This document shows positions 35,272 through 46,632 of a stretch of 64,000 bases of DNA, piece by piece. The stretch comes from Ailanthus altissimus (taxonomy: Eukaryota; Streptophyta; Magnoliopsida; Sapindales; Simaroubaceae): contig OX327694.1 in assembly GCA_946807835.1 (NCBI GenBank), positions 6,832,001 to 6,896,000 of the forward strand. Reading direction: 5' to 3'. Within the stretch, counting starts at the first letter, position 1. Each line of letters begins with the position of its first letter. The notes beneath the pieces are model-generated. The model was not told the origin of the DNA and made no database searches. It worked only from the letters and a program-made list of their open reading frames with translations. A program made the position numbers and the translations under genes.

Positions 35272-36890
35272 CTGAGAGAAGTGATTGTCGCTTAGGTAAG
35301 GGCTAAGGAGGATGAAACTAGAGAATACCCCTCCATGTTAAAGTAGCTCCTCAGATTGATTTGGTTGCTCTGGTCGAGATACTATTGCAGCTTCTGCTAT
35401 TGAGAATTCACTCTCTACCACTTAGGCTTTTTTTTAAAAGCTTTTTGTAATATAAGATCGACTCTCTTTTATGTAGATATTTTCTATTTATATTATTAAA
35501 TGTTTGATGTATTTTATTGAGCTAGCACATGTATATACTTCAATCTCCTCAAGCACTAATTCTAAATTAAGAGTAATATTAGTTTGCAACTTTGATTTTG
35601 TCCAATGAATGCTTGGGAATTCGACCAAGAAAGAGGTTGCAAGGCCTTTTCCCCATATCCTATTGCCTTTGGTCTTAAACTGAATAAGGGATCGTAGGGG
35701 CCTTTACCTCGCCTTAGCACTTCAACCGACTGAAGTGGCATAAAGGAATTCACTCCATATCCTTTTGCATGGACTCTTCAACGATTCCTTTTCAAATAAC
35801 TTAGTGTTGAGGCACTAGGGTTCTTGAAAAAGAAAGGATTATTATGATAGGACCTGGGTGTAAAGAATTTGGTGCTCTTCGGTGTCTACTAGGCTTTTTG
35901 AGAGAGTTTCCATATGCTTGAACTTGTATGTCAATGACCAGTTTCCTTTAGGTATCCCACGATTGCTTGCTAGAACTAAAGTTGAGGACTTTCTTAGGTA
36001 TTTTCTTGTATTATTTTTGTTTCATCCACGAAATTTTATCCATAAGTGATTTATTGGTTGTTTTTATATGTCTTTTGGTTCATGACCTTTTATTTGTTTC
36101 CTATAAACAGTCCCAAATTGTTGACACTGAAATTTAGACGATTCTAGAGATAATAAATTATATTTGTTAGTTCTTGAGAATAGAGTTGAGATTAACACAA
36201 AAGTTAAAAAAATGCAACAAAATATAAAGTTATAGTGATTTAGCTCAACACAAGTCTATATCCACTTTATCGAGCTTGATATGTCATTCATGTGGCATTA
36301 TTCAATAATATTTTACAATGTGAATATAAATTTTTTTCTCCATTATAAAGGAAATGAGTGGAAGAAGAAGAAAGTATATATCCCTCCTTAACAAACCTTA
36401 AACCATTTATTTATAGGTGTCATTGTGCTTTGGTGGTTGATTGCTTGTAAAACTAGGACATGTTGTCTTTATCCTTATTCAAAAAACATCTAAGATTATA
36501 AGAAAATTTGCTTCAGGAATTTTGGAATCCTGAGAATTGCGAGAATAAATTTGGTTCGATTCTTTAAGCTGATTAGTCTTCTCTAGTCGCTGGTCAGTAA
36601 TAAGATAAGTGCCCTTACCTGCTTAAGAAGAAGAAGTGATCGATCTACGTTGAGAGTGCTTTAAGCGATCTACTCATCTAATGTTGGTTGCTGATGACAC
36701 TAAAATCTAGAAGTTGTGATCATGCCTCTAGGTCATCTTGTGTGATTTCGGGGCTTTGCCTCTTTAATGTTCCTCAAGAGAGGACCGATCATAGTTAAAT
36801 ACCTTGGAATATATAGATTGAGACTTTATGAGTTGAGTTGAGGTTTTAGAAAAGAGGAACTTTGGGCTGGAGGAGCAAAACTCAATTTTC

Positions 36891-37109
36891 TTTTTTTCTT
36901 TAAAAACAAAATCAATTTAGTCCCAATTATATGTGTAAATTAAAATATTTAAAAAATAATAATACTATTTGATATATAGCATTGGAAGAATACTAATAAA
37001 ATATTTAAAAAATTTTGTGTTGTTGATCCCAACCCATCTCACTTTTAAACAAATAAACATCATACAAAGCATATATTAATTAAGGATAAGGTTAAACTTA
37101 TAAATTACG
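36891..37109. other. AT-rich gap between the old element and the inverted solo LTR
   Basis: Nothing recognisable. Confidence 0.5.
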
Positions 37110-39519
37110 TGTTAGAAATCGAGTATGTGACATACGAGTGTATACGTAATTTCAAAAATTATTATATGCAGCGGAAGCATGTTAATAAATACACTCATTT
37201 TAAGTAATTAAATATATATCACATATATACATAAGTATAACTATTATACAAAATACATATGATGAACAATTGTATTAAAATATTATGTAAAACACTTACC
37301 TAATAAAGGTAGCTTTATAAATTCTTTAAGTCCTCTAACAATCCATGTAAAGAGATCACCTTGAAGTATATGTTGAACAATTCTAGTCCATAACTTTTGG
37401 TGGGATTAAGGAGTTAAATGGTAGCTTAGTTTTAAAATTTTCAACAACATGTATTCAAACTCTTTTGAATACAAGTTTGCTTCTTAAATGGAGATGGTAA
37501 ATATTTTCTATACAACTCTTGTATTAATTAGAAATATTTAACATACAACTCTTGTATAATTCTTAGAAACAATTTCTACATGATAATTATTTTGAACAAC
37601 TCTTTTAAAAAATAATTATCTTTTTCTCCATTTTCATTTCATTCATTTTAGTCATCCATTAGAGAAGGAGATAAAGAGAAGTTTGTTTATTTTTCAACAC
37701 TTGAAAAAACAAAAATCAAAACTCTCTCTTACCTCTCTTCTCTTCACATTGCCGAATTCTTCTCCAAGAATTAAATGAATGATTCAATTGTTTTACCAAA
37801 ATCAATTTTGTTTATTCAACACTTTAATTAAACAAAAGGAAGTGTTCCACCAATTTTATTGTTGGTCTCCTACTTAGAATTAATTTAACCAAGTACTAGA
37901 ATAATGGTCACCTAAATTAATCTTTACCTAACAAATATAATTACTTTAATTATAATAGGTAATTAAATGGCCAACATCTAAGCCCCTCATTGTATTAAAA
38001 TACAATGCCATGATCTATATATTATAATATTATCTAATAATATAATAATAATATATAATTTAATTATTCAAAACAATTTTGAATAATTACTTTTTTTTTA
38101 CCTTACTAATTTTTACTAACAAAGTTAAATATTAAGAAATGTAAAATCAAATTATAGAACAAATTTTTGCCATTTGTCAATATTCTATTAATTAACAATC
38201 CTTGTTAATTAATTGAGTGATTTACTTAACAATTAAGTCTTGACAAATGCACATTCCGAGTGATCCTGAAACAATCGTTCTATTTTGCTGAAATTTATTG
38301 AATCGAATTAATTCAATCCAAGCCGCTACCCTAGTACGCAATTAGTATACTTCATATTGTGAAACTCTATAGGTCCACACCTAACTTGTCATATGGAGCT
38401 TCTCCATACGTCTGTGAACGATGCCCCATATATACGTTACAGATATTACAAATTAGCGTGTTAGACCATACAAGTTGAGATTATTACATATTCGTATAAT
38501 CCTTCCATCATTTATATCCTTGAAGAGTAGAGATATAGATCATCATTGTCAAATATCTATTTGCTCAACTATGAACTTATCTCCAGATTTATATTTCATT
38601 AAACAATATCTACAAACACTTTTGTGATATTATTTATTTCTTCGGAATATATTTTTTGAGGTTTATGCATGCGGCCACAAGACTTTCTGAAATACAAACT
38701 TAGAGCATCAGGATATACAACTCACTCATATGAGCTGATGGATCCCATATCTACACACACTGGACTCTATGAGCATCGAACCATACCCAGCGACACCCAG
38801 CGGTCAGACCATGAGAGGTTTTTGACATATGTGGAACCAAAGCATGGTGAATCACTCACAAGCCCACTGTGGCACTCAGGTCAAAGGAGCATAAATACTA
38901 CTCAACTCGAAAGACCTTCCATCGATGGCTTTATGAGATGTTTATTAGATGTCTTCGTGAGTCTGTTCAATATCCAGTCCTTACTGAATACCTGCATTTC
39001 TATACGAGCTTCTTACTAAGCTCATGGTTTGCTAAGACTAACCATCTGGACCATCCAGATATAGACATACACTAATCTATATTAATGGGTTCCACCAATA
39101 GATCCGCATCGATGAAATTAGATTAGGAACATTGTGTTTGAGAACATACTTGCATAATGACATTTCCTAGCACCATCTGCAACTCCTTGCAGCTATGTCA
39201 TTACTAATATATTCTCAGGTCATTGTCCCATTCCAAACAAGGCTCTAACTCTTTAGATTTCGCTAACTATATGAACATGCTAACTCTTAGCATCACTAAC
39301 TCTTAACACTACTAACTCTTAGTATTTATAACTATTAGCATTGCTAACTCTTAGCACTGATCTAAACTTCTTCAGATCATACAATGCCTGAAACGTTACA
39401 AGTATCTTACTATTTAATAATAAATAAAATTAACGATTTTATTAAAAATGACAATTGTATAAATATTATTATTATATATTTATACAAAATGGAATAGCAT
39501 GTAAGCACAAATTTTAATA
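37110..39519 (-). mobile_element. Inverted solo LTR related to the 32574-34418 copy (2410 bp)
   Basis: The reverse complement of about 38290-39519 aligns well with 32574-33700, including the ATGAGTTGAC/ATGGATCCCATATCT region and the AAATTTGTGCT start. The far third is more diverged. The + strand limits read TGTTAGAAATCG (37110) and AGCACAAATTTTAATA (39519). Flanking pentamers TTACG and TTAAG match at four of five bases, a plausible aged target duplication. Weakly conserved matching frames (38669-39019 here, 33040-33231 in the other copy) reflect shared repeat ancestry and not proven coding. Confidence 0.65.
39241..39365 (-). repeat. Short minisatellite (GCTAACTCTTAGCAT-like) inside the inverted solo LTR
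   Basis: Variants of CTAACTCTTAGCAY recur about six times at 14-20 bp spacing. The corresponding part of the other LTR copy has GTTAGAAA-like text without the expansion, which partly explains the longer length of this copy. Confidence 0.7.
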
Positions 39520-39889
39520 TTAAGTTGGAATATATACTTTGTTTTCTAATTAATATATCCTTTTATTAATAATTAATATTTTTTTTATTTTTTTAATATA
39601 AAATTATACAACAATAATTAATAATAAATAAATTAAATTTTAAATTAGTTAGAATATGAAAATATATTTCAACTAAGTAAGTGTACCATTTTGAAATATT
39701 TAAGAATAATTTCAAATACTCGAGCTAATACTTTGGTTTATAGTCACTATTTATAGTTTTATAAAAATAAATTCACTTTTCATAAATAAAAAATTAAGAT
39801 AAGGTCATAGTATTTAAACAATTTTTTTTAAAAATAAAAAAAGTAAAACTCCTTGAGCGATTTAGTGGAAAAATCAAATAACACATGCA
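39520..39889. other. AT-rich intergenic stretch
   Basis: No gene or defined repeat seen. Confidence 0.5.
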
Positions 39890-40340
39890 TGAATCATGAT
39901 GTCTTTGACCACGCGCTGTTATTGTAATTTGTTCACATGGGTTGGTTTTGCTTCTGTATGTTCTGCGAAGACGTCACCCACGCGCAGTCTGTGGCGGTGA
40001 AACAAAACAAAAACATAAAGATTGAAAAAGCAACGCCAAGCCAAGCTTAAAGGCACATAACAGATAGAGATAGGGGGGTAGGGAAGGGCCACGTGACGTC
40101 GTTATTTTTGAATTAAATTAAATTAAAAAAAAAGTCTCGCCGAGACAACAGTGTTCCGCTTCTGCTGATCGGTCCGTGTTCGCTTTGCAGTGCTGGGCTG
40201 GCATTTGATTTTGATTTCTCCTTTTTAGCCTTTTTGAATATTTTTTATTATCTTTTTATGGAGACGCGTTGGAGTTGGAGGGAAAGTTGACGGGCCAAGC
40301 TGGGGCCTTGTTTAAAAGATAAATAACGATCTTGCCCCTT
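39890..40340. promoter_or_regulatory. GC-richer island with G-box/ACGT cluster, possible orphan promoter
   Basis: This stretch stands out from its AT-rich surroundings. It contains CCACGTGACGTC at 40089-40100 (a G-box overlapping an ACGT core), further GACGTC and ACGCGC text around 39970, and a perfect palindrome GTCTCG-C-CGAGAC at 40134-40146. No reading frame over about 15 codons with family similarity is present. It resembles a low-copy upstream region whose gene is not recognisable in this window. Confidence 0.3.
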
Positions 40341-40377
40341 TTGCCCTTTGTCCCCACTTACAGTATTGCTCAAATCA

Positions 40378-40646
40378 TGGGATATTAACACTGTTACTCT
40401 TGAGGTTACCACAAATTATATTTTAATAATAATTTTAATTTTAATTATATTATTATTTTCTCTATTTAATTAAAAAAATAAAAATAATTTTATTTTTAAA
40501 AATATTTTAATTATTTATGTGACAAAATTATGATGGTATTATATTTTTTAATTAAGTAAAAATAGTGATAATATAATTAAAATTAAAACAATTATTAAAA
40601 TGTAATTTATACTAATCTTAAGGGGTGGCAGTGTTAATACTCCCCT
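40378..40646. mobile_element. MITE-like element (269 bp) with ~80-bp terminal inverted repeats
   Basis: The left end, TGGGATATTAACACTG, pairs with the reverse complement of the right end, AGGGGAGTATTAACACTG. Pairing continues inward through a TATATTTTAATAATAATTTT-like block to TTTTAATTATATTAT. AATCA flanks both ends (40373-40377 and 40647-40651), a candidate 5-bp target duplication. There is no coding capacity, and the superfamily is not determined. Confidence 0.65.
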
Positions 40647-41037
40647 AATCATTCATCCCCATGCAGATTGATTGTACCATTTTTTTTTCATAATTTTTAA
40701 CTCATCTCATCATATAATTTGAGTTAATTTCTCGAACCCTGTGATTTAGCCTAACTTTACTCAACTAATATATGTTTTCAGAATCATCACAGAAATCTCC
40801 CTCAAAAAAAAAAAAAAAAAATTATAAAAAGTTTTATAGTTGATTTTTCAAATCATGAAGGTTTATTTGATATGACTTTCTAAATAAATATTTTCGGCTT
40901 CGACATGATTTAAACAAAAACCGTTATGGTCCCTAATTCACCATATTATTTATTGTTATTTTTTTCAAGTGCCTCTTGCACAATGGAATCAACCATATCA
41001 AAATTGTAGAAGTTAATTAAGGATTTTATGGTGCTAA

Positions 41038-41425
41038 TAGGGATGATAGTTTAGTCCACATTCGGATTTAGATTAATTTTTTTAAAAAAATTTGGATTGA
41101 ATTCGATCGTGTTTCATTCAAATTTGTTTTTTTTAATAATTTAAATTTGGATTGAATTTGATTTTTTGTCAAAACTTAAAAATTTAATTGAAACGCAATT
41201 TTTTTAATAAAAAAAGTTTTAAATCTTTAATCTTTAATATAAATAAATCTAACAATTTTTTTTATAAAATAAATATCTTAAAATTTTAAATTTAATCTAA
41301 AAAATTAAAAAAATTGGAGTTTAAATTTAAATCCGGCTCGGCTCTAAAAAAAACTCAAATAATATCCAAATTTTGAGTTTATAAAAAAAAAAAAATTTCT
41401 TTCGAATTTTGTCATCTTAAGTGAA
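41038..41425. repeat. Degenerate AT-rich MITE-like repeat
   Basis: The left end AGGGATGATAGTTT and the reverse complement of the right end TTTTGTCATCTTA share a GATGAYA core. The interior is full of TTTGGATTGAATTYGAT-like text. Similar text recurs near 54955 and 55800. Boundaries are approximate. Confidence 0.35.
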
Positions 41426-42830
41426 AATTTTTGCATTTTCTAATTTTTTAAAAGAAAACATGCGAATATTTTAAAACAAAAATACTTGGAAAAAAAAAGC
41501 TTATAAAAAATACCAATAATGTAGTACACAGTGATCATGTACGTAAAGTTGAGAAAGATTGCTACAACATGATATGAATTGTTAATGGATGAAATGAGAG
41601 ACACTGAATAGAAATAAAACCATAATCACTTTGGACATTGAGAAACTGCCATTCATCATCATGGTGCTTATTGCTTCTTCACTTTATAATAAAAAATAAA
41701 GTTTTTTTTCTAAAAACAATTAATTTTCTCTTAGGTTGATTGTTAATTGTCAGCTTGAAGTAGAAAGGAATGACTGTGTGCCAATCATTAAAAATTTTAT
41801 GGTGGAATAATTAATCATTCATTCGTATAGGGTTAGATGATGATGGTTGATGGGATCGATCAAGTATTCATTTTGACTCTCGATGATCTAACTAGCTAGT
41901 AACTTTAAAGTATATGGTTGCATGTTACCATCATAAAACTAGCAGCTGCTGACAACTTGATTGAATTCCAAATTTATCATTTGACTCAATGTTGAATCAA
42001 TTATACAAAACCAAAACCTCAAATATTAACAACTTTCATCGACTTGGGGCTGAAACTAAATGCATTGCAACCAACCCATCAAGGTAAAAGCAATAAGCAA
42101 TGAGCAAAGAACTTGGAATAAGAGAAAAAAAAACTGGTTAGAAATTTATTGGGGTGGCATGGCTCTGGCTGGCAGGACCATTTCCTGAAGCCTGTGTATA
42201 ATTATGATATTTTTGCGGTGCGCTTTGTCACAAGGCATCCGTTTTTCCCTTAGAAGGTACAAGTGTAGTTGAAATCTTTATGCATATATCAAGTTGCTCG
42301 GTTCGGTGACCACAAATTGTAATTGTATTAATCTTCCTTTGTATCTTTCAAAATCTGTCTACTTCTCCTTATACGTACGTTAAGAGGATAGCAAAGGAGT
42401 GATCTGCCTGGAAATTTCACGTCTCAACTTGAAATGTTGCAAAATGACAGCTCAAAAGTATTCCAATACTTTTTTCACATTTGTTTTTATGGAACCATTT
42501 CTATCTTATAACTTTGAAAGGTGGTAATGGTATCATATCATCAACCACCCAAAGAGTCTTCGGTGGAGACAGAAAGATAGATAGACTCCCCTATAATAAT
42601 TAGAAGCAAAAAACCGTTCAAATATTTGGACAAAGAATTTTGGATGGCACTATAACAAAACTATTACATCCTATATATATATAAATATATAATTTAGTAG
42701 GTGTCTCACGCTACGACGCGAAACCCTATTTTGATCAAACTTGTTTTATCTTTCACTTATTTTAAGATTCTTTAAAATAATTTTCACATATTTAGGGTTA
42801 ACTTACGTCGTCCTAAAGTTTATATAAAGG
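41426..42830. other. Intergenic, no gene seen
   Basis: Mixed composition, with somewhat less AT-rich parts at 42140-42260 and 42530-42600. No coding frame, tRNA or recognised miRNA motif was found. Confidence 0.45.
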
Positions 42831-43135
42831 CTCTCAATTGATTTGTAAATACATCTTAGTGATAAAATACAAATTTTAGTGATAAAATACAAATCTTAAT
42901 GATATTTTTATGATCTTTGTGGTTCTTAGTAAAAGATAATGATTTCTTTGTGAGTCATTTTTGTAAAAGATATATTTTGTGAGTGCCTTAAGATTCAGTA
43001 ATAAGATAGTGTAATCTTTATCCGTCGTGGACGTATATAAATTACCGAAACACGTAAATTTAATGTGTTGTTTCTTCTACATTTTCTCTCTAATTTCTTA
43101 ATTACTTATTTCTCCATAATATTACTCAAGTTATA
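42831..43135 (+). mobile_element. Second Ty1/copia LTR remnant
   Basis: The stretch at about 43022-43060 reads CCGTCGTGGACGTATATAAA, then TTACCGAAACACGTAAAT. It is a diverged version of the same copia LTR block seen at 16845-16882. No internal region, partner LTR or clean boundary is visible. Confidence 0.4.
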
Positions 43136-43314
43136 TTACTTGTTTGATTTTTTTCGTTTTAACAATAAGTTATCTAAGTTATCATACAATAAGTAATACT
43201 GTCATATAATATTTTTTAATAAATTTATAATTTTTACATAATTTATGATATAATACAAAAATTTATTATATATTTAAAAATTTATCATATGATAAATTAC
43301 GTAGCTCACAAATT

Positions 43315-43341
43315 CGTATATATATATATATATATATATAA
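43315..43341. repeat. (TA)n microsatellite
   Basis: About 13 uninterrupted TA units; likely polymorphic. Confidence 0.9.
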
Positions 43342-45866
43342 ATTAGATATGATTTTATCTGATGTGTTTAACAAGTAAATTAAAAAAGAAAGAGATTATG
43401 TAAGTGTAACCTAATTTTGAGGTACCCTTTTCCCTTTTCGAAATTTCCGCGGTCTACAACAGTGAGAAACAAGATATGCCTCCATGATTGATTCCACCAC
43501 GCCTTCACATTTTCTTTAATAATTATAATATGACATGGTAAATTCTCAGTTGCAACTTTCAGAGAAGAATAGAAACCAACCATGCAGTGAGAATTTAAGA
43601 TCCAAACCCATGAATCTTACGAGGGAGAACTGAATGGACGAACATCTGTATTTGTAAAACCATCTTAAGCCATGACAATTGAAAACCTTGCTTTGCTTTA
43701 CACGTAGAACAAGCACTAGTGAGTGACACATTTTTTTTGGAGGGTTGCTCAGTTTGAAAAGACTAGCTCAATTCTTTCCACAAGTAAAGTGGAAAGCAAC
43801 AGTTCACATTCACCATATCTACTGCTATTGGATATCCATTCACTTTTTTTTTTCTTAGTTATTAAAATCATTTGCACCAATTTCTGTTACTCTGTTCCTT
43901 TTTTTCTTTTTTTTTTTTCAAATTTCTCGTTTGAAGGGTTAATGGAAGAATTATATATCTTTTCTTTTGCACGACCTTTTTCTTTTTTTTTCTTTGCTTT
44001 ACTAATAAATAATAATGCTCTCTATCTTTACAACAAATAGTCTGTAGTGTAGGCCCTTTACTTTTTCTCTTTGTTAATGTTGTTTACATATTGATGGACT
44101 TAGCTACATTTCTTTCTATTTATCTTCATCATCATTTTTTTCTTTTTATAATTAATAGAATGACTATGGACACAATTACGTATATTTGTTTTGATAAATT
44201 AATTGACTATGGTAATTTTTTTTTCTTTAAAAAGATTGATTAAAGCATATACACTTGTTATTTTAACACTTAATTTGAATTTTTATGGATTAATCTTTCT
44301 AGTATATGTTGGGATTTTTAATGTATATTCTAAAAAATTCTAAGTATTTTGCAAAAATTTTACTTATAAGTAATTAAGAATAAAAAGATCACATACAAAG
44401 AGATAAACAAAACACAAAACACATAAAATTTATATAATTTAATAACAAATATTTACGTTTATGATGAATCATAAGATCCTAATTTCTTTTATTTAAATCA
44501 TAAAGATCTTTCACAAAAGATAATTAAAGAATACAATAATAAATGAGTTCTCAATGATTTATCAATACTTTTTTATACACACAGTATAATATAAATACCT
44601 ATGATTGAAAAGAATTGTGTTTGCATCGAAAAGAATAAAATTTTAATTTCATAAGGAAAGAGCAAATTACAAACCTAGCCATTCGATACTAAATGAGATG
44701 TAAGTTTTAATAATATTACATTGCTTTCAGAATTCAGCCGGCTGCAAGACAAAGTATATATCATCAGATTCTCCGAGAATTAAAATAGCATTTGAAAAAT
44801 CGTTAAAATTAATCAACTTTTATATATATACATACATGATAACTTAGCTTAGGGAGAGTATATTCTCAAAGTTTACTGATATGTCCTGGGAAGGTTAAAG
44901 AAGAAATAACATTGACTCCTTTATGTATTCTATTAGATCATTAAAAATATATATATATAAACAATACAGATTTTACAACTTTTAATGGTGAAGGGTACAA
45001 AGCAGCATGATTAAAGGGTATGATAAACATCAACATATCTTATTTATGAAGAAAGTATGCATTTGTCGGCCTATATTTTTGATAGATTAACAACATGGTG
45101 GGGTCTAGATTTATTATTGAATATAGAAGGGTCCATGCTGGTGTCAAAAAATTTGCCCAATTATTGTAAAAAAAAAAAAATGAAGTGAAACTTGATTGAA
45201 ATTACTTCCAATGAATATAAAAAGAACATGTGGGGAGGTGCTTGAAATAAGTGTTGTAAGCAACATTTTATGGATTATTTTAATGTGAAAATGAAGGTAA
45301 GAAGTTTAAATTTTGAAATCCTAACTAAATTATAACTTTTTGTCCAGTGTAATTTTGAAGTCAAAACTCCTCCTTTGAGACTAGGCTCCATGTGAACTTG
45401 CAAATTGTTGAAATTTATGGTGCTATTATTTTGTTATTGATGTGGCTTGAAGAAGATATTTTTCTTCAATCGTTAATAAATATAATATTATATTTTAGTA
45501 TTGCTAATATAAAATTAGTTAAATTACTAAGATTCTATATATAATAATTATATTGAAATACGTTTGAATTTAACTTTCTCACTAGAAAAGATACATATAA
45601 TCTTATTATGAGAAATTATCCCTACAATCAAACTTTTGTTCTTATTATAAACGAAGAATTCTACCCTCACACAAAAAGAACAAAATTCTCTGCACAAGAG
45701 ATAAGGCTTGAGTTGAGGAAGATAATAATTAATGCCATAAGCAGGGTCTTAAATTTGTTTTTTTAAATTATTTAGGTTTTAAGGACGGTTTCATCTTTTG
45801 CATTGTTATAATTTTGCTAGAGTGTATGCCAATTTCGATGGTGAAGCCTAATAGAGTCCAACATAC
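43342..45866. other. Intergenic, no gene seen
   Basis: Long AT-rich stretch. The reading frame at 43723-44040 is poly-Phe low complexity and is not accepted as a gene. An A-homopolymer lies near 45168-45180. Confidence 0.45.
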
Positions 45867-45995
45867 CTTCCATCAGTATCTTCCAACTCAAGTCGAATAA
45901 CTTGTCCTGGCAAAGTCATGGGCTCATTGCAGAGTGAAATGATAAAGCCCATCCCAATCAAATCAATTGTTGGGCCAAAATAGCATCCCCCCTTG
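45867..45995 (-). pseudogene. Isolated exon-like fragment of an unidentified gene (129 bp)
   Basis: On the - strand a T/C-rich tract ending TTCACAG precedes an open segment of 42 full codons (KGGCYFGPTIDLIGMGFIIS, then LCNEPMTLPGQVIRLELEDT, then DG). It ends at a strong donor, AAG/GTATGT. The phase is symmetric: one leading base and two trailing bases of split codons. The amino-acid composition is protein-like, unlike the surrounding DNA. I do not recognise the family. No neighbouring exons are visible, so it looks like a captured or left-behind exon. The frame stops four codons beyond the donor. Confidence 0.4.
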
Positions 45996-46512
45996 CTGTG
46001 AAGAATGTGGTAGTATGCAAAACATACACTATATTATTGAATTTTTTTTTTATATATACAAGCATTATAATTGTTTATATACCAAAAGAATTACAAATAA
46101 ATTATAAAATTTATCAACTGAACTGCAATTGTAAATTTTAATAATTAAAGAAAATAAACTCTCACCCTTTTTCAGAATTTGAAACCTTAGACATATACAA
46201 ACTTTAATAATTAAAGAAAATAAATTATTGAACTTAAACTCTGCGGGTGCACAAATATTGCTATGCTATTAGTTGCACGCTATATTATTGAATATTAGTA
46301 TTTATAGAAAAAAAAAAAATATGGCACATGTGTTTCTAATTCGCACTTATAAAAACCAGTTACTTTCTGATCATTGGATTTGTTATCACTCGATGAAATT
46401 CCTACAGAAACAAATAACTCATCAAAGCTTGAATTTCAAGAAGGGAGGGGACACACCAGATCCATATCTAAGATATCATTGGATCTTCTCTCATCCTTAG
46501 AACTAGATACAA

Positions 46513-46536
46513 GATAAGGTGATAAGCACACGTGGC
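46513..46536 (+). promoter_or_regulatory. I-box pair plus G-box (light-regulatory module) upstream of PSB27
   Basis: GATAAG at 46513-46518 and 46521-46526, followed by CACGTGGC at 46529-46536. Closely spaced I-box (GATAAG) and G-box (CACGTG) motifs form the light-responsive module known from rbcS promoters. The module ends about 97 bp before the PSB27 ATG, suiting a photosynthesis gene. A CT-rich leader lies between. Confidence 0.6.
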
Positions 46537-46632
46537 ACAAGCCCAGTTCCCCCTCTCCTTACTCCTAGTCCTTCCTACAAACTCTTAACTCTCTCCCGTC
46601 CCTCACTCTTTCTCTCCACCCATAACCAAATC

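Larger units (their letters stand above)
28749..36890 (+). mobile_element. Old gypsy-type LTR retrotransposon derivative lacking a visible polymerase, with nested insertions
   Basis: Diverged direct repeats begin at 28749 (CGTTGACTCTAAAATTTTGG) and 36119 (TGTTGACACTGAAATTTAG). They stay alignable through a shared GTGGAAGAAGAAG and TATATATCCC stretch and a CTATTTATAGGTGTCRTTG block. The left LTR may end near CTATCAACA (30489); the right LTR is truncated at about 36890. The interior keeps a gag-like remnant (31149-31240, 35059-35271) resembling the plant putative gypsy-type transposon domain, and no protease, reverse transcriptase or integrase can be read. Removing the nested solo LTR and TRIM leaves about 5 kb between LTR starts. 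It fits a non-autonomous large retrotransposon derivative. Confidence 0.65.

Noticed and set aside
43723..44040. 105-codon frame on the + strand
   Set aside because: Dominated by poly-Phe/Leu from T-rich DNA; low complexity.
46519..46632. N-terminal extension of PSB27 from 46519
   Set aside because: It begins with GTG, not ATG, and covers the G-box promoter; the ATG at 46633 gives a normal transit peptide.
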